From positions 744,001 to 808,000 of the forward strand of contig CP017245.1 in assembly GCA_001765415.1 (NCBI GenBank): a DNA stretch of 64,000 nucleotides, given 5' to 3'. This document shows positions 44,820 through 53,995 of this stretch, piece by piece. The notes under the pieces are model-generated. The model saw only the letters and a program-made list of their open reading frames with translations. It had not been told where the DNA came from and did not search any database. Each line of letters starts with the position of its first letter. Position 1 is the first letter of the stretch. The stretch comes from Candidatus Melainabacteria bacterium MEL.A1. Lineage in GTDB: Bacteria; Cyanobacteriota; Vampirovibrionia; Gastranaerophilales; Gastranaerophilaceae. Both the position numbers and the translations under genes were made by a program.

Positions 44820-47800
44820 TTATTTTACATAAGACAAGTCATTTGCTTGATTTCTCATTGCAGTTTGTTCTTCCAACAACAAGTTCATATAAAGTAACTT
44901 GTTAGCAGTCATCTGATCAAGGTTTGTAAATTCAGCCCCTGCACGTCTGTCTGTTGCAGAAACAACCTTAACATCAGCATTGATATTCAAATCACCATAA
45001 GAAATGTTCACCGGAACAATATCTCCGACTTTCAAATCATTGTGGTGAGTTACTGCGATACCACCTCTTGAGATATCAATTAGAGAATCAATTTGTGTAT
45101 TTTCTGCCAATTGAACAGGGTTTCTGTTATCTTGAGCAGGGAACCTCATATAGTGACGTTTATCTATAGAGTTTACATTATATTCAACAACACGTTGTTT
45201 ATATGTTTCTTTTCCGTAACTTGAATCTCTTGGATCAGTAGGTCTATCATCATCAGTATCGGTATCGATATCAATATCGGTATCGATATCAATATCTGTA
45301 TCTGTGTCTGTATCCACATCGGTATCCGTATCAATGTCGGTATCAATATCTGTATCTGTGTCTATGTCTGTATCCGTATCAGTATCGGTATCGCTATCAA
45401 TATCAGTGTCTGTGTCGGTATCTGTATCGCTATCAGAATCAACGTCAGCATCTGTGTCATTGTCCGTATCAGTATCAGTATCGATATCTGTGTCCGTATC
45501 TGTATCCGTATCAACATCGGTATCTGTATCTGTGTCAATATCGGTATCGGTGTCTGTATCTGTATCCAAATCTGTGTCAGTATCAGTGTCTGTATCTGTA
45601 TCAATATCCGTATCGGTGTCTGTGTCAGTGTCCGTGTCTGTATCGGTATCAGTATCTATATCTGTATCAGTGTCGGTATCAACATCGGTATCCGTATCAA
45701 CGTCAGTATCCGTGTCCGTATCTGTATCTAAATCCGTATCGGTATCTGTATCAATATCTGTATCTGTATCGGTGTCTGTATCATTGTCAGTATCAGTATC
45801 CGTATCAATATCTGTATCAGTGTCGGTATCGGTGTCTATATCCGTATCAGTATCTATATCTGTATCAACATCGGTATCTGTGTCAGTATCTGAATCCGTG
45901 TCTATATCAGTATCTGTGTCTGTATCGGTATCCAAATCAGTGTCCGTATCAGTATCTGTATCGTTGTCAGTATCAATAGGTTCATTTTTATCTTCTGGAA
46001 CTACTAGGTTGTCATCGTCTTCCTCTGTTCCTTGTTTATTAGGGTCTTTTGTTCCATCGTAATTTGGGTCATCCCCTTGAGAACTACCACCATAATAATA
46101 GTTTCTGTCATTTTTATCTTCACCTATTGCTGTAACATCATCAGGTCTAACTGCTTTCGCTCTGATTGAAACCGGTTTTGTCGGATCAGTTCCATTTTGC
46201 AAAGGATTAGTTGTATTATCTTTTGTCAAAGTAGATTTACCATCAGGTCTGTGTTTACCCATATTAAAGTAATAACCGCCCGCATAAGCATTATCTGCAA
46301 CTAATGTTAAATCTTGATTTTTTCCAGGTCTGCCTTGACCTTGTCCGTAGAATTTACCATTTTTAACTACAATTGTAGAATCTGCAGCATGCTGGTAAGC
46401 CGGAGCTTCATTTGGATCTTTGTAACTACCTAAATCAAGAGCAGTAAGTTTAGCTTTTTCCAACTTAACACCGTTCGGTCCGTAATAGTCCTGAGGATAA
46501 GTAGGAACTTCACCCAAATGTTCAATGTACATATTCTTACCACGAGTAGTAATATTTACATTTTTAGCAGTTGTTTCTCTTATATATACATCACCTGAAA
46601 ATTCAGCGTTTACGTCACCTGTTCTTGAAATAATAGCACAAGCATTTGTATCAAGCTTAGTTCCATCAGCTTTATCCAGACCTTTTACATTGATATCTTT
46701 GATTGCCAAAATATCAATACCTTGTTGAGGTTTGTTGACATCAGTTACTACATGAGGATTTCTTGCATCATCGCCATAGAAAATATGCTCAACACCATTT
46801 TGTCTAAATGTTAATGCTTTGTCCTTAGAACCAACATTTCCACTTGAAATCATTGAAATTCCAGTACCCTCAACATTAGGATTTTGAGAATTTGTAGAAG
46901 CATTGATAATATCGTAAGCTTTTGAACCTTTAATTGAACTGTCTGCAAGAAGAATAACTCTACCGTCAGCCTTAATTTGGTCAACTCTCATATCATTATT
47001 CAAACTTGCCATATTAACTAATGACTTGTTTGTACCCTTTGTGCTTATTGTTTTAATGTTGCCATCTACATTTACATTTATTGATTTTGTCAAATCTCTA
47101 CCATTTGGTCCAATACCTGTACAAACGCCACCGTCACAAGGACCAACTTCCTGACCAACCATACCGTTTTGAACATCTATATCAAGATTTTTTGAAGCCT
47201 TGATTAGTGTTTCTTTTGTACCGTAGTTCAACAAGTTACCATCATTAATTTTAATATTAACGTTACCTGTAGAGTTTAAGTTATTGCTTCCTGTATAATC
47301 TCCGAGAATAACATTTGAATTTTTATTTGTTATATTAATTCCATTAGCATTAACATGACCTTTCACATTAATACCGTTTTTGCCGGAGTTAATAATATTT
47401 GCGCTATGAGTAGAGTTTTTAACCAAGCCTCCATTTGCAATGCTTACACCATCATTACCTGTATTTGTAACAATGAGCTCGCCGCCTTGATTGCTCAACA
47501 AACCAGTAGATGCAATTAAAACACCTGAACCGGTATTATCAACCAACAACTTACCGCCTTTGTTTGCAACAGTGCCTGATACATTAACTTCACCATTTTT
47601 GTTAACCAATAACGTATCACCGTTTCCATTCAATGATTTGCCTGAAACGTTAATACCTTTAGAACCTAAGTTTGTAATTTCTGTACTACCAGCACCAAAG
47701 TTTTTCATTGTACCGGCAATATCAGTTCCACCATTTTCGCCATAAGTTCTAATTATAATACTTCCGTTATCATTAGCAAAAGAATTAGCACTCATATTAT

Positions 47801-48482
47801 CTGCATTTACAAGTTGATTAAACAAAGCTTCAGCTTGAGTATTTGAAAGAATTTTTGTAGCATCTTTAACACCGGCCATAATTTGAGCATCAGGTGAAAC
47901 TTGTAAGTTTGCAGCATTGATATCAACAAAGTTTCTAGCTAAAACCTTACCATCGATTTTTACAGTTGCATTACCTTCACCCAATTTTGATTTGTAATCA
48001 GCAATCAAAGAAGGTCTTTTCAAATCACTTTTATATTTTTCGTAACTATTGCTATCAGGTGTTAAAACAGTCAAAGAGCCTACGTTCAATACACCGCTTG
48101 AACCGACAACCATTCCGTTTGGTGAAATAAATACGGCATGCCCGTTATTAAATGCACCATTTTTACCAACTGCGTTAACAATACCCTGAATGTTAATTTG
48201 ATTATCAACAAGGTTCACAAATGTTGACAAATCTTGTCCTTGTAAGTAATAGATCAGATTTGCAACATCACCTTTACTTAAATCAAAGTTTTGATATTTT
48301 CTAAAACCGATACTACCTGCTGGATTTTTAGCAGTTGGAGTGATATCAAAGACTCCATTGCTACCAGTAACACCTGAAATATTTGTTGCCAAAACTTGCA
48401 AACAGAAAGATTGTTGTAAGAAGAAACAAAATGTCAATGCCGAAGCAACTGCTTTTCTTTTACCGACTTTTATCTTAATCAT
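44820..48482 (-). CDS. Haemagglutinin-type exoprotein with Asp-Thr tract and C-terminal PilZ domain
   Basis: A 1220-residue fusion. Residues 1-32 form a long signal peptide (SALTFCFFLQQSFCLQVLA). Residues about 33-190 form a filamentous-haemagglutinin N-terminal (TPS-type) domain (NQINIQGIVNAVG, GHAVFISPNGMVVGSSGVLN). A beta-helix-like stretch extends to about 500 (GKNGINVKGHVNANGINITN). Residues about 835-1078 are an almost pure Asp-Thr repeat. The last about 115 residues are PilZ-like: RHYMR (RxxxR) near 1107 and DISRGG (DxSxxG) near 1136, then VGDIVPVNISYGD and RRAGAEF. AAGGAAAAGC precedes the ATG. PilZ domains bind cyclic di-GMP and are normally cytosolic, so this pairing is odd. No TpsB-type partner is adjacent. 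Confidence 0.88.
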   Translation of the reverse strand: MIKIKVGKRKAVASALTFCFFLQQSFCLQVLATNISGVTGSNGVFDITPTAKNPAGSIGFRKYQNFDLSKGDVANLIYYLQGQDLSTFVNLVDNQINIQGIVNAVGKNGAFNNGHAVFISPNGMVVGSSGVLNVGSLTVLTPDSNSYEKYKSDLKRPSLIADYKSKLGEGNATVKIDGKVLARNFVDINAANLQVSPDAQIMAGVKDATKILSNTQAEALFNQLVNADNMSANSFANDNGSIIIRTYGENGGTDIAGTMKNFGAGSTEITNLGSKGINVSGKSLNGNGDTLLVNKNGEVNVSGTVANKGGKLLVDNTGSGVLIASTGLLSNQGGELIVTNTGNDGVSIANGGLVKNSTHSANIINSGKNGINVKGHVNANGINITNKNSNVILGDYTGSNNLNSTGNVNIKINDGNLLNYGTKETLIKASKNLDIDVQNGMVGQEVGPCDGGVCTGIGPNGRDLTKSINVNVDGNIKTISTKGTNKSLVNMASLNNDMRVDQIKADGRVILLADSSIKGSKAYDIINASTNSQNPNVEGTGISMISSGNVGSKDKALTFRQNGVEHIFYGDDARNPHVVTDVNKPQQGIDILAIKDINVKGLDKADGTKLDTNACAIISRTGDVNAEFSGDVYIRETTAKNVNITTRGKNMYIEHLGEVPTYPQDYYGPNGVKLEKAKLTALDLGSYKDPNEAPAYQHAADSTIVVKNGKFYGQGQGRPGKNQDLTLVADNAYAGGYYFNMGKHRPDGKSTLTKDNTTNPLQNGTDPTKPVSIRAKAVRPDDVTAIGEDKNDRNYYYGGSSQGDDPNYDGTKDPNKQGTEEDDDNLVVPEDKNEPIDTDNDTDTDTDTDLDTDTDTDTDIDTDSDTDTDTDVDTDIDTDTDIDTDTDTDTDIDTDTDTDNDTDTDTDTDIDTDTDTDLDTDTDTDTDVDTDTDVDTDTDTDIDTDTDTDTDTDTDTDTDIDTDTDTDTDTDLDTDTDTDTDIDTDTDTDVDTDTDTDTDIDTDTDTDNDTDADVDSDSDTDTDTDTDIDSDTDTDTDTDIDTDTDIDTDIDTDTDVDTDTDTDIDIDTDIDIDTDTDDDRPTDPRDSSYGKETYKQRVVEYNVNSIDKRHYMRFPAQDNRNPVQLAENTQIDSLIDISRGGIAVTHHNDLKVGDIVPVNISYGDLNINADVKVVSATDRRAGAEFTNLDQMTANKLLYMNLLLEEQTAMRNQANDLSYVK
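45247..45978 (-). repeat. Hexanucleotide tract encoding (Asp-Thr)n
   Basis: About 240 codons alternate Asp with Thr, with occasional Ile, Val, Leu, Asn or Ser at the Thr position. The DNA unit is six bases (GTATCN/GTGTCN on the plus strand), with varied third positions, so length changes in whole units keep the frame. Confidence 0.95.
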
Positions 48483-48684
48483 GCTTTTCCTTTCAAATAT
48501 TTTCCCTAATTTAAAAATTATTTTATATAAAATTCGACTAGCGTTTTAATATTATCAAGAGAATAGTTGTATTTCTATTTATTATTACAATTCCTTAATA
48601 AATTTGCACACAAATCTACTTTCCTCAAATACTAAAATCCGAGAAAAATTTTTCTTGCCATATTATTAACAAATATTAACGTTC
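48483..48684. other. Promoter region of the haemagglutinin-PilZ gene
   Basis: About 200 AT-rich bases without an open frame. The ribosome site AAGGAAAAGC lies directly before the start at 48482. No clear operator was seen. Confidence 0.4.
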
Positions 48685-50142
48685 CTACAATTCAGGTCGT
48701 TTCATAATAGTATTTGTCAATGTGAAATAACAAATATAGAATACACTTATTAAGCTCAACATTTCAACTAACGCAGGCAAGTGAATAAATTTGTCGAACA
48801 CATAATACAAAGCCACAAATGGGACAAAAGATATTACCATCCTTCCCATGATTAATTTCGGGAAAACTAATCTCAAACCAGGAAGTACAATGATTATACT
48901 TAATAAGAAATATAAGAAGTTTGCACCCAATGTTGCAATACCAACACCTACCAATCCCATCTTAGGAATTAACAGAATGTTTAACGCTATATTTGCAATA
49001 CCTGATATCAACTTAATTATAAAATCAAAATAAGTTTTATTCGCCAAATGATATTGTAGAGTTGTGTAATCAGTTAAGGCCATGAAAAATGTTCCAAATG
49101 CAAAATAAGGAACAAGTTTAAATGCAATTAAAAACTTGTCATTTGATGACATCATTTGAACATAATCCGTTGCATATAGAGAAATTACAATAATCACAGG
49201 CAATGCAATCATTACATAATATCCTGTAAATCTTGAAATCAACGGTCTTACATCAATTTTTTCTTCATACATATTGATAATTCTTGGAATTGCAGCAACT
49301 GTGATTATTGAAAAAATAGTCATCAAAAGCGGCAACGTCAAACCATAAGCAACTCCTACAATTCCAACTTGAGAAAATCCATGAATACTATTCATGATAA
49401 ATTTATTACTTTGATTAATTATCCATGCACTTAAAGATGTTGCAGCAATCGGAACTCCATATTTCATAATTGGCAAAACAGAATTCCACTCAATTTTTTG
49501 TAACTTAAACCATGACAAAATGTTACTCTGGTAAATTAACAACAAATCAATCAATGATATCGAAACTCCCATACCTAACAACAACGCAACTGCTCCTAAG
49601 TGGAAGAATTTAACAAAAAATATTGATAATAAAATTGTCAAAAATTGGTTAATAATAGTTGAAAGCGTAAATGACATTGCTTTTAACTGCGCTCTCAACA
49701 ACTGGAATAATAAAGCTCTTATTGCAACCGGAATAATTAAAACCAAAATTGCAAAGAAATATTTTACCGGAATATGGAAAAATGAATAGAAATTGTGTCT
49801 AAAAACAAATGACAATACAAACATCAAGAACAAATTTGTTGCAAGCATTGTAACAAGAGTAGTCAAATATTTCGGCATATCTTGCGACATTTGATGGTGT
49901 TTAAAAAATCTTAAGCCGGATAAACCAACCCAGTCAGAAAAAATGATACACAAAAATGACAAAACAGCAATTGACAAAGAATACAACCCATACTGTTCAG
50001 GTGATAATAAACTCGTATAAACCGGAATAATTATGGCGTTCCCAATCATACCAACAATTTTAGATGGCGAATATTTTACCATATCTCTAAAAATAGCTTT
50101 TAACTGCTCTTTTTCAACTTCTCTGTTTTCTACAAATTCCAT
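48685..50142 (-). CDS. Polysaccharide/lipid flippase of the MOP (Wzx/MATE-like) superfamily
   Basis: About 485 residues with some 12-14 membrane helices (IIIPVYTSLLSPEQYGLYSL; AVLSFLCIIFSDWVGL; FLTILLSIFFVKFFHLG). The N-terminal pattern YSPSKIVGMIGNAIIIPVYT with SPEQYGLYSL is typical of oligosaccharide flippases that move lipid-linked sugar repeat units across the inner membrane. The second ATG (50142) is preferred because AGGAA is eight bases upstream. No glycosyltransferases are adjacent, so the cargo is unknown. Confidence 0.85.
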   Translation of the reverse strand: MEFVENREVEKEQLKAIFRDMVKYSPSKIVGMIGNAIIIPVYTSLLSPEQYGLYSLSIAVLSFLCIIFSDWVGLSGLRFFKHHQMSQDMPKYLTTLVTMLATNLFLMFVLSFVFRHNFYSFFHIPVKYFFAILVLIIPVAIRALLFQLLRAQLKAMSFTLSTIINQFLTILLSIFFVKFFHLGAVALLLGMGVSISLIDLLLIYQSNILSWFKLQKIEWNSVLPIMKYGVPIAATSLSAWIINQSNKFIMNSIHGFSQVGIVGVAYGLTLPLLMTIFSIITVAAIPRIINMYEEKIDVRPLISRFTGYYVMIALPVIIVISLYATDYVQMMSSNDKFLIAFKLVPYFAFGTFFMALTDYTTLQYHLANKTYFDFIIKLISGIANIALNILLIPKMGLVGVGIATLGANFLYFLLSIIIVLPGLRLVFPKLIMGRMVISFVPFVALYYVFDKFIHLPALVEMLSLISVFYICYFTLTNTIMKRPEL

Positions 50143-50198
50143 TACCATTTCCTATTCATTTTATTATTTATAATATTTGCTTATTATACTATTTTTTC

Positions 50199-51512
50199 TT
50201 AGTCTTGTAAAACGCCAAACAAATCGTAATCATCTGCTCGATTTATTAAAACATTCACAATATCTCCAGGAATAACGCTATTATCTTTTACCTCTGCATA
50301 AACCATACCGTCAATTTCAGGAGCATCATGTTGAGAGCGCATCAATACCAAACCATCATCAGTATAACCTTCTACGATACAAGGTACAACTTTTCCAACA
50401 TAACTTTCATTAACTTCTCTGGAAATTTTCTTTTGCAAAGTCATTAATTTTTTATGTCTTTGTTTTTTAATTTTGGCAGGAACTTGATCATCCATAGAAT
50501 AAGAAACTGTGTTCTTCTCACGAGAATATTCAAATACTCCCATTTTTTCAAATTTAACTCGTTTTACAAATTCATAAAGTTCATTAAACTGCTCTTCGGT
50601 TTCTCCCGGATAACCTACAATAAACGCAGTTCTGATAGCCACATCAGGAATTTTATTTCTAATCTTGTTTACTAGAACCTCATAATCCATAACAGGTCTG
50701 CGCATAGCCTTTAAAATTTCTGCATTACTATGCTGCAACGGAAGATCAATATATTTAACAACTTTATCTAATTTAGCAATAGCATCAATTAATTCATCAC
50801 TAACTTGCGTCGGGTAAGCATACATAATTCTAATCCAACCCAAGCCTTCAATTTTGTTCAATTCTTCTAAAAGCTTAGGTAACATTTGTTTCCCGTACAA
50901 ATCAATTCCATAGCTTGTTGTGTCTTGCGCAATAAGAACAATTTCGGTCACACCTTTTTTTACTAATGAATTAGCTTCTTCCAAGATATTTTCGATGGTT
51001 CTTGAGTGATATTCCCCTCTCAATTGAGGAATAATACAATATCCGCAATGATAATTACAACCATCAGCAATTTTTATGTAAGAACTTGCACCAACCGTAA
51101 TCTGTTGTCTTTCAATATTTTCAGGGTAGATATATTCGGGTTTTTCAGAAACATGTTCAACGTAATCTTTTTTGTCGCCCGTAATTCTATCCACAACTTC
51201 AATAATTTCTTTGATATCAGACGTTCCAATCATACCGGAGATTTCTGGAATAGCCTTTTTAAGTTCCCCTTTATATTTTTGAGGGAGACATCCGGTAACA
51301 ATAACCTTTTTGCCATCCTGAACCATTTGTAAAATAGATTGAACAGATTCTTTTTCAGCATCATGAATAAAAGAACAAGTATTTACAACAACAATATCTG
51401 CATCTTTTTCATCCAACGTAATTTGATGTCCTCTTTGAGCCAAAAGCCCTAACATAAGTTCAGAATCTACTAAATTTTTTGCGCATCCGTGATTTAATAA
51501 AGCTATTTTCAT
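50199..51512 (-). CDS. rimO: Ribosomal protein S12 methylthiotransferase RimO
   Basis: A radical-SAM enzyme that adds a methylthio group to Asp88/89 of ribosomal protein S12. The N-terminal UPF0004 domain starts with LLNHGCAKNLVDSELMLGLL and has two further Cys residues in VVNTCSFIHDAEKES and VTGCLPQ for one iron-sulfur cluster. The radical-SAM Cys triad is DGCNYHCGYCIIPQLRG. A C-terminal TRAM domain follows. The N-terminal HGCAKNLVDSE pattern separates RimO from MiaB. The length of 437 residues is normal. Confidence 0.96.
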   Translation of the reverse strand: MKIALLNHGCAKNLVDSELMLGLLAQRGHQITLDEKDADIVVVNTCSFIHDAEKESVQSILQMVQDGKKVIVTGCLPQKYKGELKKAIPEISGMIGTSDIKEIIEVVDRITGDKKDYVEHVSEKPEYIYPENIERQQITVGASSYIKIADGCNYHCGYCIIPQLRGEYHSRTIENILEEANSLVKKGVTEIVLIAQDTTSYGIDLYGKQMLPKLLEELNKIEGLGWIRIMYAYPTQVSDELIDAIAKLDKVVKYIDLPLQHSNAEILKAMRRPVMDYEVLVNKIRNKIPDVAIRTAFIVGYPGETEEQFNELYEFVKRVKFEKMGVFEYSREKNTVSYSMDDQVPAKIKKQRHKKLMTLQKKISREVNESYVGKVVPCIVEGYTDDGLVLMRSQHDAPEIDGMVYAEVKDNSVIPGDIVNVLINRADDYDLFGVLQD

Positions 51513-51618
51513 TTTATACCTCTTTTAAAATCACTTTAGCATGAATAAAAATTTTTGTAATCAGTCAAGTTGTCAAAATTAGCGAAAGCGTGTGGCAGAT
51601 TAATTTCAAATTTTTTAA

Positions 51619-52277
51619 TTAATATGTCATTTGCCAATTGTCATTCAAAAGCTTTCCAAAACAACCGTCAGGCGAACCTTCATGATTTAAGCATTTTGCA
51701 TTAAATTGAGTATTACGTTGTTCTGTAGTCATTGGAGCAACAGTATTTGCATCTATAGGAGCATCATCTATAACACCATTATTATATACGTAAAACCAAA
51801 ATAAATCTCTACCGCCAATATTTGGACCTTTTTGCCCATTAATATCTAACCCAAGATTTATCAATTTGGCTCCACTTTTTGCATATAAAGGTCTAATAGA
51901 AACTCCACTAGCAAATACATAAGATTTAGCGTTTACAGCATAGTTATTAATTGTTCCACCATCCATTGCCTTGTAAGAAGATGCAAAACAGTTATTCATT
52001 GTATCACATTCTTTTACATTTTTAAAATATGTTGTAATGAAATTATTTACCGCATCTTGAGAACTCACCCCCGCCTCTGACAAATTGATAGCATTTCTGT
52101 CGGTTTGATATCTCAAAAGGGCTTGAGATATCTCATTATAAGTCTTATGCAATTGAGTTACGTAACTTTGACGTTGATAATTCTGCATTAATGTCGGAAC
52201 AGTCATTGCAGACACAACACCAAAATCCCAAGAGTAACTAAAACTTCAGCAAGAGTAAATGCTAATTTATTTTTCAT
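51619..52277 (-). pseudogene. Prepilin-like gene with a one-base frameshift
   Basis: An ATG at 52277 with GGAG upstream starts MKNKLAFTLAEVLVTLGI, the normal prepilin leader and helix, but the frame then runs to a stop after LVLCLQ. In the next frame the helix continues as GVVSAMTVPTLMQNYQRQ and the whole soluble domain follows to CFGKLLNDNWQMTY. The break lies in the run at 52222-52227, where the expected ATTATT has become ATTTT. A one-base deletion explains it; a minus-one ribosomal shift would also restore the product. The downstream frame alone starts at an internal ATG. Confidence 0.85.
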
Positions 52278-52383
52278 ACAAACTCCTTTCTAAAATCCTG
52301 CATTATATATTTCTATTATACACTATATAATGCACTATGTCAATATATTTTCTATATTTGTCATTAAATAGTATGATTATTTA

Positions 52384-52617
52384 ATGAACGATGAATACAA
52401 ACTTGAAACAGAAAATTTAAAAGAACAAATAAAGTATCTTTCTGCATTACAAGGCATAACAATGTCAAAACTTAAAGATGAAGTAAATTCAAAGTTCAAT
52501 AAAACAGATAGTGTTAGAAATTTAGGAAATAAACTCCGTAACAAGACTTTCAGGGTTTCAGAATTAGCGGAGATTTTAGATATACTAGGTTATGAGATTA
52601 TTTTGAGGAAGAAGTAA
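52384..52617 (+). CDS. Small HTH-like DNA-binding protein
   Basis: A 77-residue protein whose pattern EQIKYLSALQGITMSKLKDE, then FRVSELAEILDILGYEIILR, matches a short lambda-repressor-like or related helix-turn-helix found as stand-alone small proteins in many Firmicutes and gut bacteria. It lies divergent to the frameshifted prepilin gene with a 106-base gap, similar to the XRE-prepilin pair at 1.7-2.7 kb. Confidence 0.65.
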   Translation: MNDEYKLETENLKEQIKYLSALQGITMSKLKDEVNSKFNKTDSVRNLGNKLRNKTFRVSELAEILDILGYEIILRKK

Positions 52618-52620
52618 TAC

Positions 52621-53150
52621 AATCCTTCCTCCCTTCGAGGGAGGATTAAAGGTGGGTGCTAATTTTAATTATTATGTTTCCCCTAACGGGATATCACCCA
52701 TCCCAGCCTTCCCTCTTTTAGGGAAGGGGTAATTTTTCCTCCCTTCGAGGGAGGATTAAAGGTGGGTGCTGATTTTGATTGTCATGTTGCCACTTCGGGA
52801 AGTCACCCATCCCAGCCATCCCTCTTTTAGGGAAAGAGTAATTTTTCCTCCCTGCGAGGGAGGATTAAAGGTGGGTGCTAATTTTGATTTTCAAGTTGCC
52901 CCTTCGGGAAGTCACCCATCCCTTTACCTCTCACAAAACGTGACATTTAGTCACCTTTTGTTCGGCAGAGTCCTCTTTTAGGGAAGGAGTAATTTTTCCT
53001 CCCTTGTGAGGGAGCATTAAAGGTGAGGGCTGATTTTAATTATTATGTTTCCCCTAACGGAATATCACCCAACCCTTTACCTCTCACAAAACGTGACATT
53101 TAGTCACCTTTTGTTCGGCACAGTCCTCATAAGGGAAGGAGTAAATTTGC
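52621..53150. repeat. Array of about 110-base repeat units with inserted palindromic elements
   Basis: Four copies begin with the hairpin CCTCCCTTCGAGGGAGG or close variants at about 52626, 52737, 52845 and 52997, followed by GATTAAAGGTGGGTGCT and a TCACCCATCCC segment. Copies three and four contain the 46-base palindromic element (52927-52972 and 53080-53125), which is absent from copies one and two. A similar composite unit lies at 32.2-32.33 kb. The 560-base stretch has no supported gene. Confidence 0.85.
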
Positions 53151-53179
53151 CATACCTTATAAGAGGCACTCTAAAAAAC

Positions 53180-53986
53180 TTAGTTTCCAAACTTCCTTTT
53201 CATCCCAAATTTTATCAATTTGTTTTGAATATCAAACGGCAATTTTGACATAAGTTCTGCAAACATTGCATCTTTTCCAACTGTATAAGAAGGTTTCGGA
53301 TTATCCATTAAATCAATCTTTGAGATTAAATCTACAACTTTTTCAACATTTAGACCATTTTGCCCGTTTTTATGAGCATTTGCAACCATATATTTCATTT
53401 CTTTGTCATAGTCTTTACAGTTATTTATACTCTCTTTATTCAATTCAATCGACTTATCCCACAATGGAGTTGCAATTACACCTGGTTTTATGGAAACCAC
53501 TTTCAAATTCGATTCCAAAGTCATTGCATTAAACAAAATATCCAATGCTCTTTTTGAAGCACAATAAGGTGCTACAAACGGAAATATCCCAAAACTTGCC
53601 ATTGAGCTTATATTAATAACCTTTGCATCTTCCAACAATGGTAGCAAATTTTGAGTAAAATCAATATGAGAAAAAGTATTAACCTCAAATTGTTTTCGCA
53701 AATTATCAACAGGAATTTTTTCCATAACGCCAGCAACAACACACCCCGCAACATTTATCAAAGTATCTATTTTTTCTGTCTTTGATTTAATATACGCAGC
53801 AGCTTGTGAAATACTCTCTTTTCTCTCCATATCTATATAGAAAGGAATTGCACCAAGTTTTTCTAATTCCGTAACGTATTTTTCATTGCGATAACCCGCA
53901 AAAACTGTATTATCTTTCACGAACTTTTGTAAAAGAGCTTTACCAATACCTGATGTTGCGCCTGTAATTACGTATGTCTTTCCCAT
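53180..53986 (-). CDS. Short-chain dehydrogenase/reductase
   Basis: A 268-residue classical SDR. The cofactor site is TGATSGIGKALLQKF, NVAGCVVAG stands for the NNAG motif, and the catalytic residues are Ser in NISSMASFG and Tyr-x3-Lys in YCASKRALD. The C-terminus (KLPFDIQNKLIKFGMKRK) resembles SDRs acting on lipids or retinol-type substrates, but the substrate cannot be told. It ends the minus-strand pilus transcript and is nine bases from pilC. Confidence 0.9.
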   Translation of the reverse strand: MGKTYVITGATSGIGKALLQKFVKDNTVFAGYRNEKYVTELEKLGAIPFYIDMERKESISQAAAYIKSKTEKIDTLINVAGCVVAGVMEKIPVDNLRKQFEVNTFSHIDFTQNLLPLLEDAKVINISSMASFGIFPFVAPYCASKRALDILFNAMTLESNLKVVSIKPGVIATPLWDKSIELNKESINNCKDYDKEMKYMVANAHKNGQNGLNVEKVVDLISKIDLMDNPKPSYTVGKDAMFAELMSKLPFDIQNKLIKFGMKRKFGN

Positions 53987-53995
53987 AAATCACCA

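Noticed and set aside
45304-46062. Plus-strand open frame reading (Ser-Val)n over 252 codons
   Set aside because: It is the complement of the Asp-Thr hexamer tract in the haemagglutinin-PilZ gene; it has no ribosome site and the periodic DNA alone explains the open frame.
52621-53150. CRISPR-like spacing of repeats
   Set aside because: The units are about 110-150 bases, the intervening sequences are themselves similar, the repeats contain hairpins of varying form, and no cas gene is nearby.
52766-53248. Two short plus-strand open frames of 67-71 codons
   Set aside because: They lie wholly within the repeat array and share the same translated repeat; no independent coding signal.
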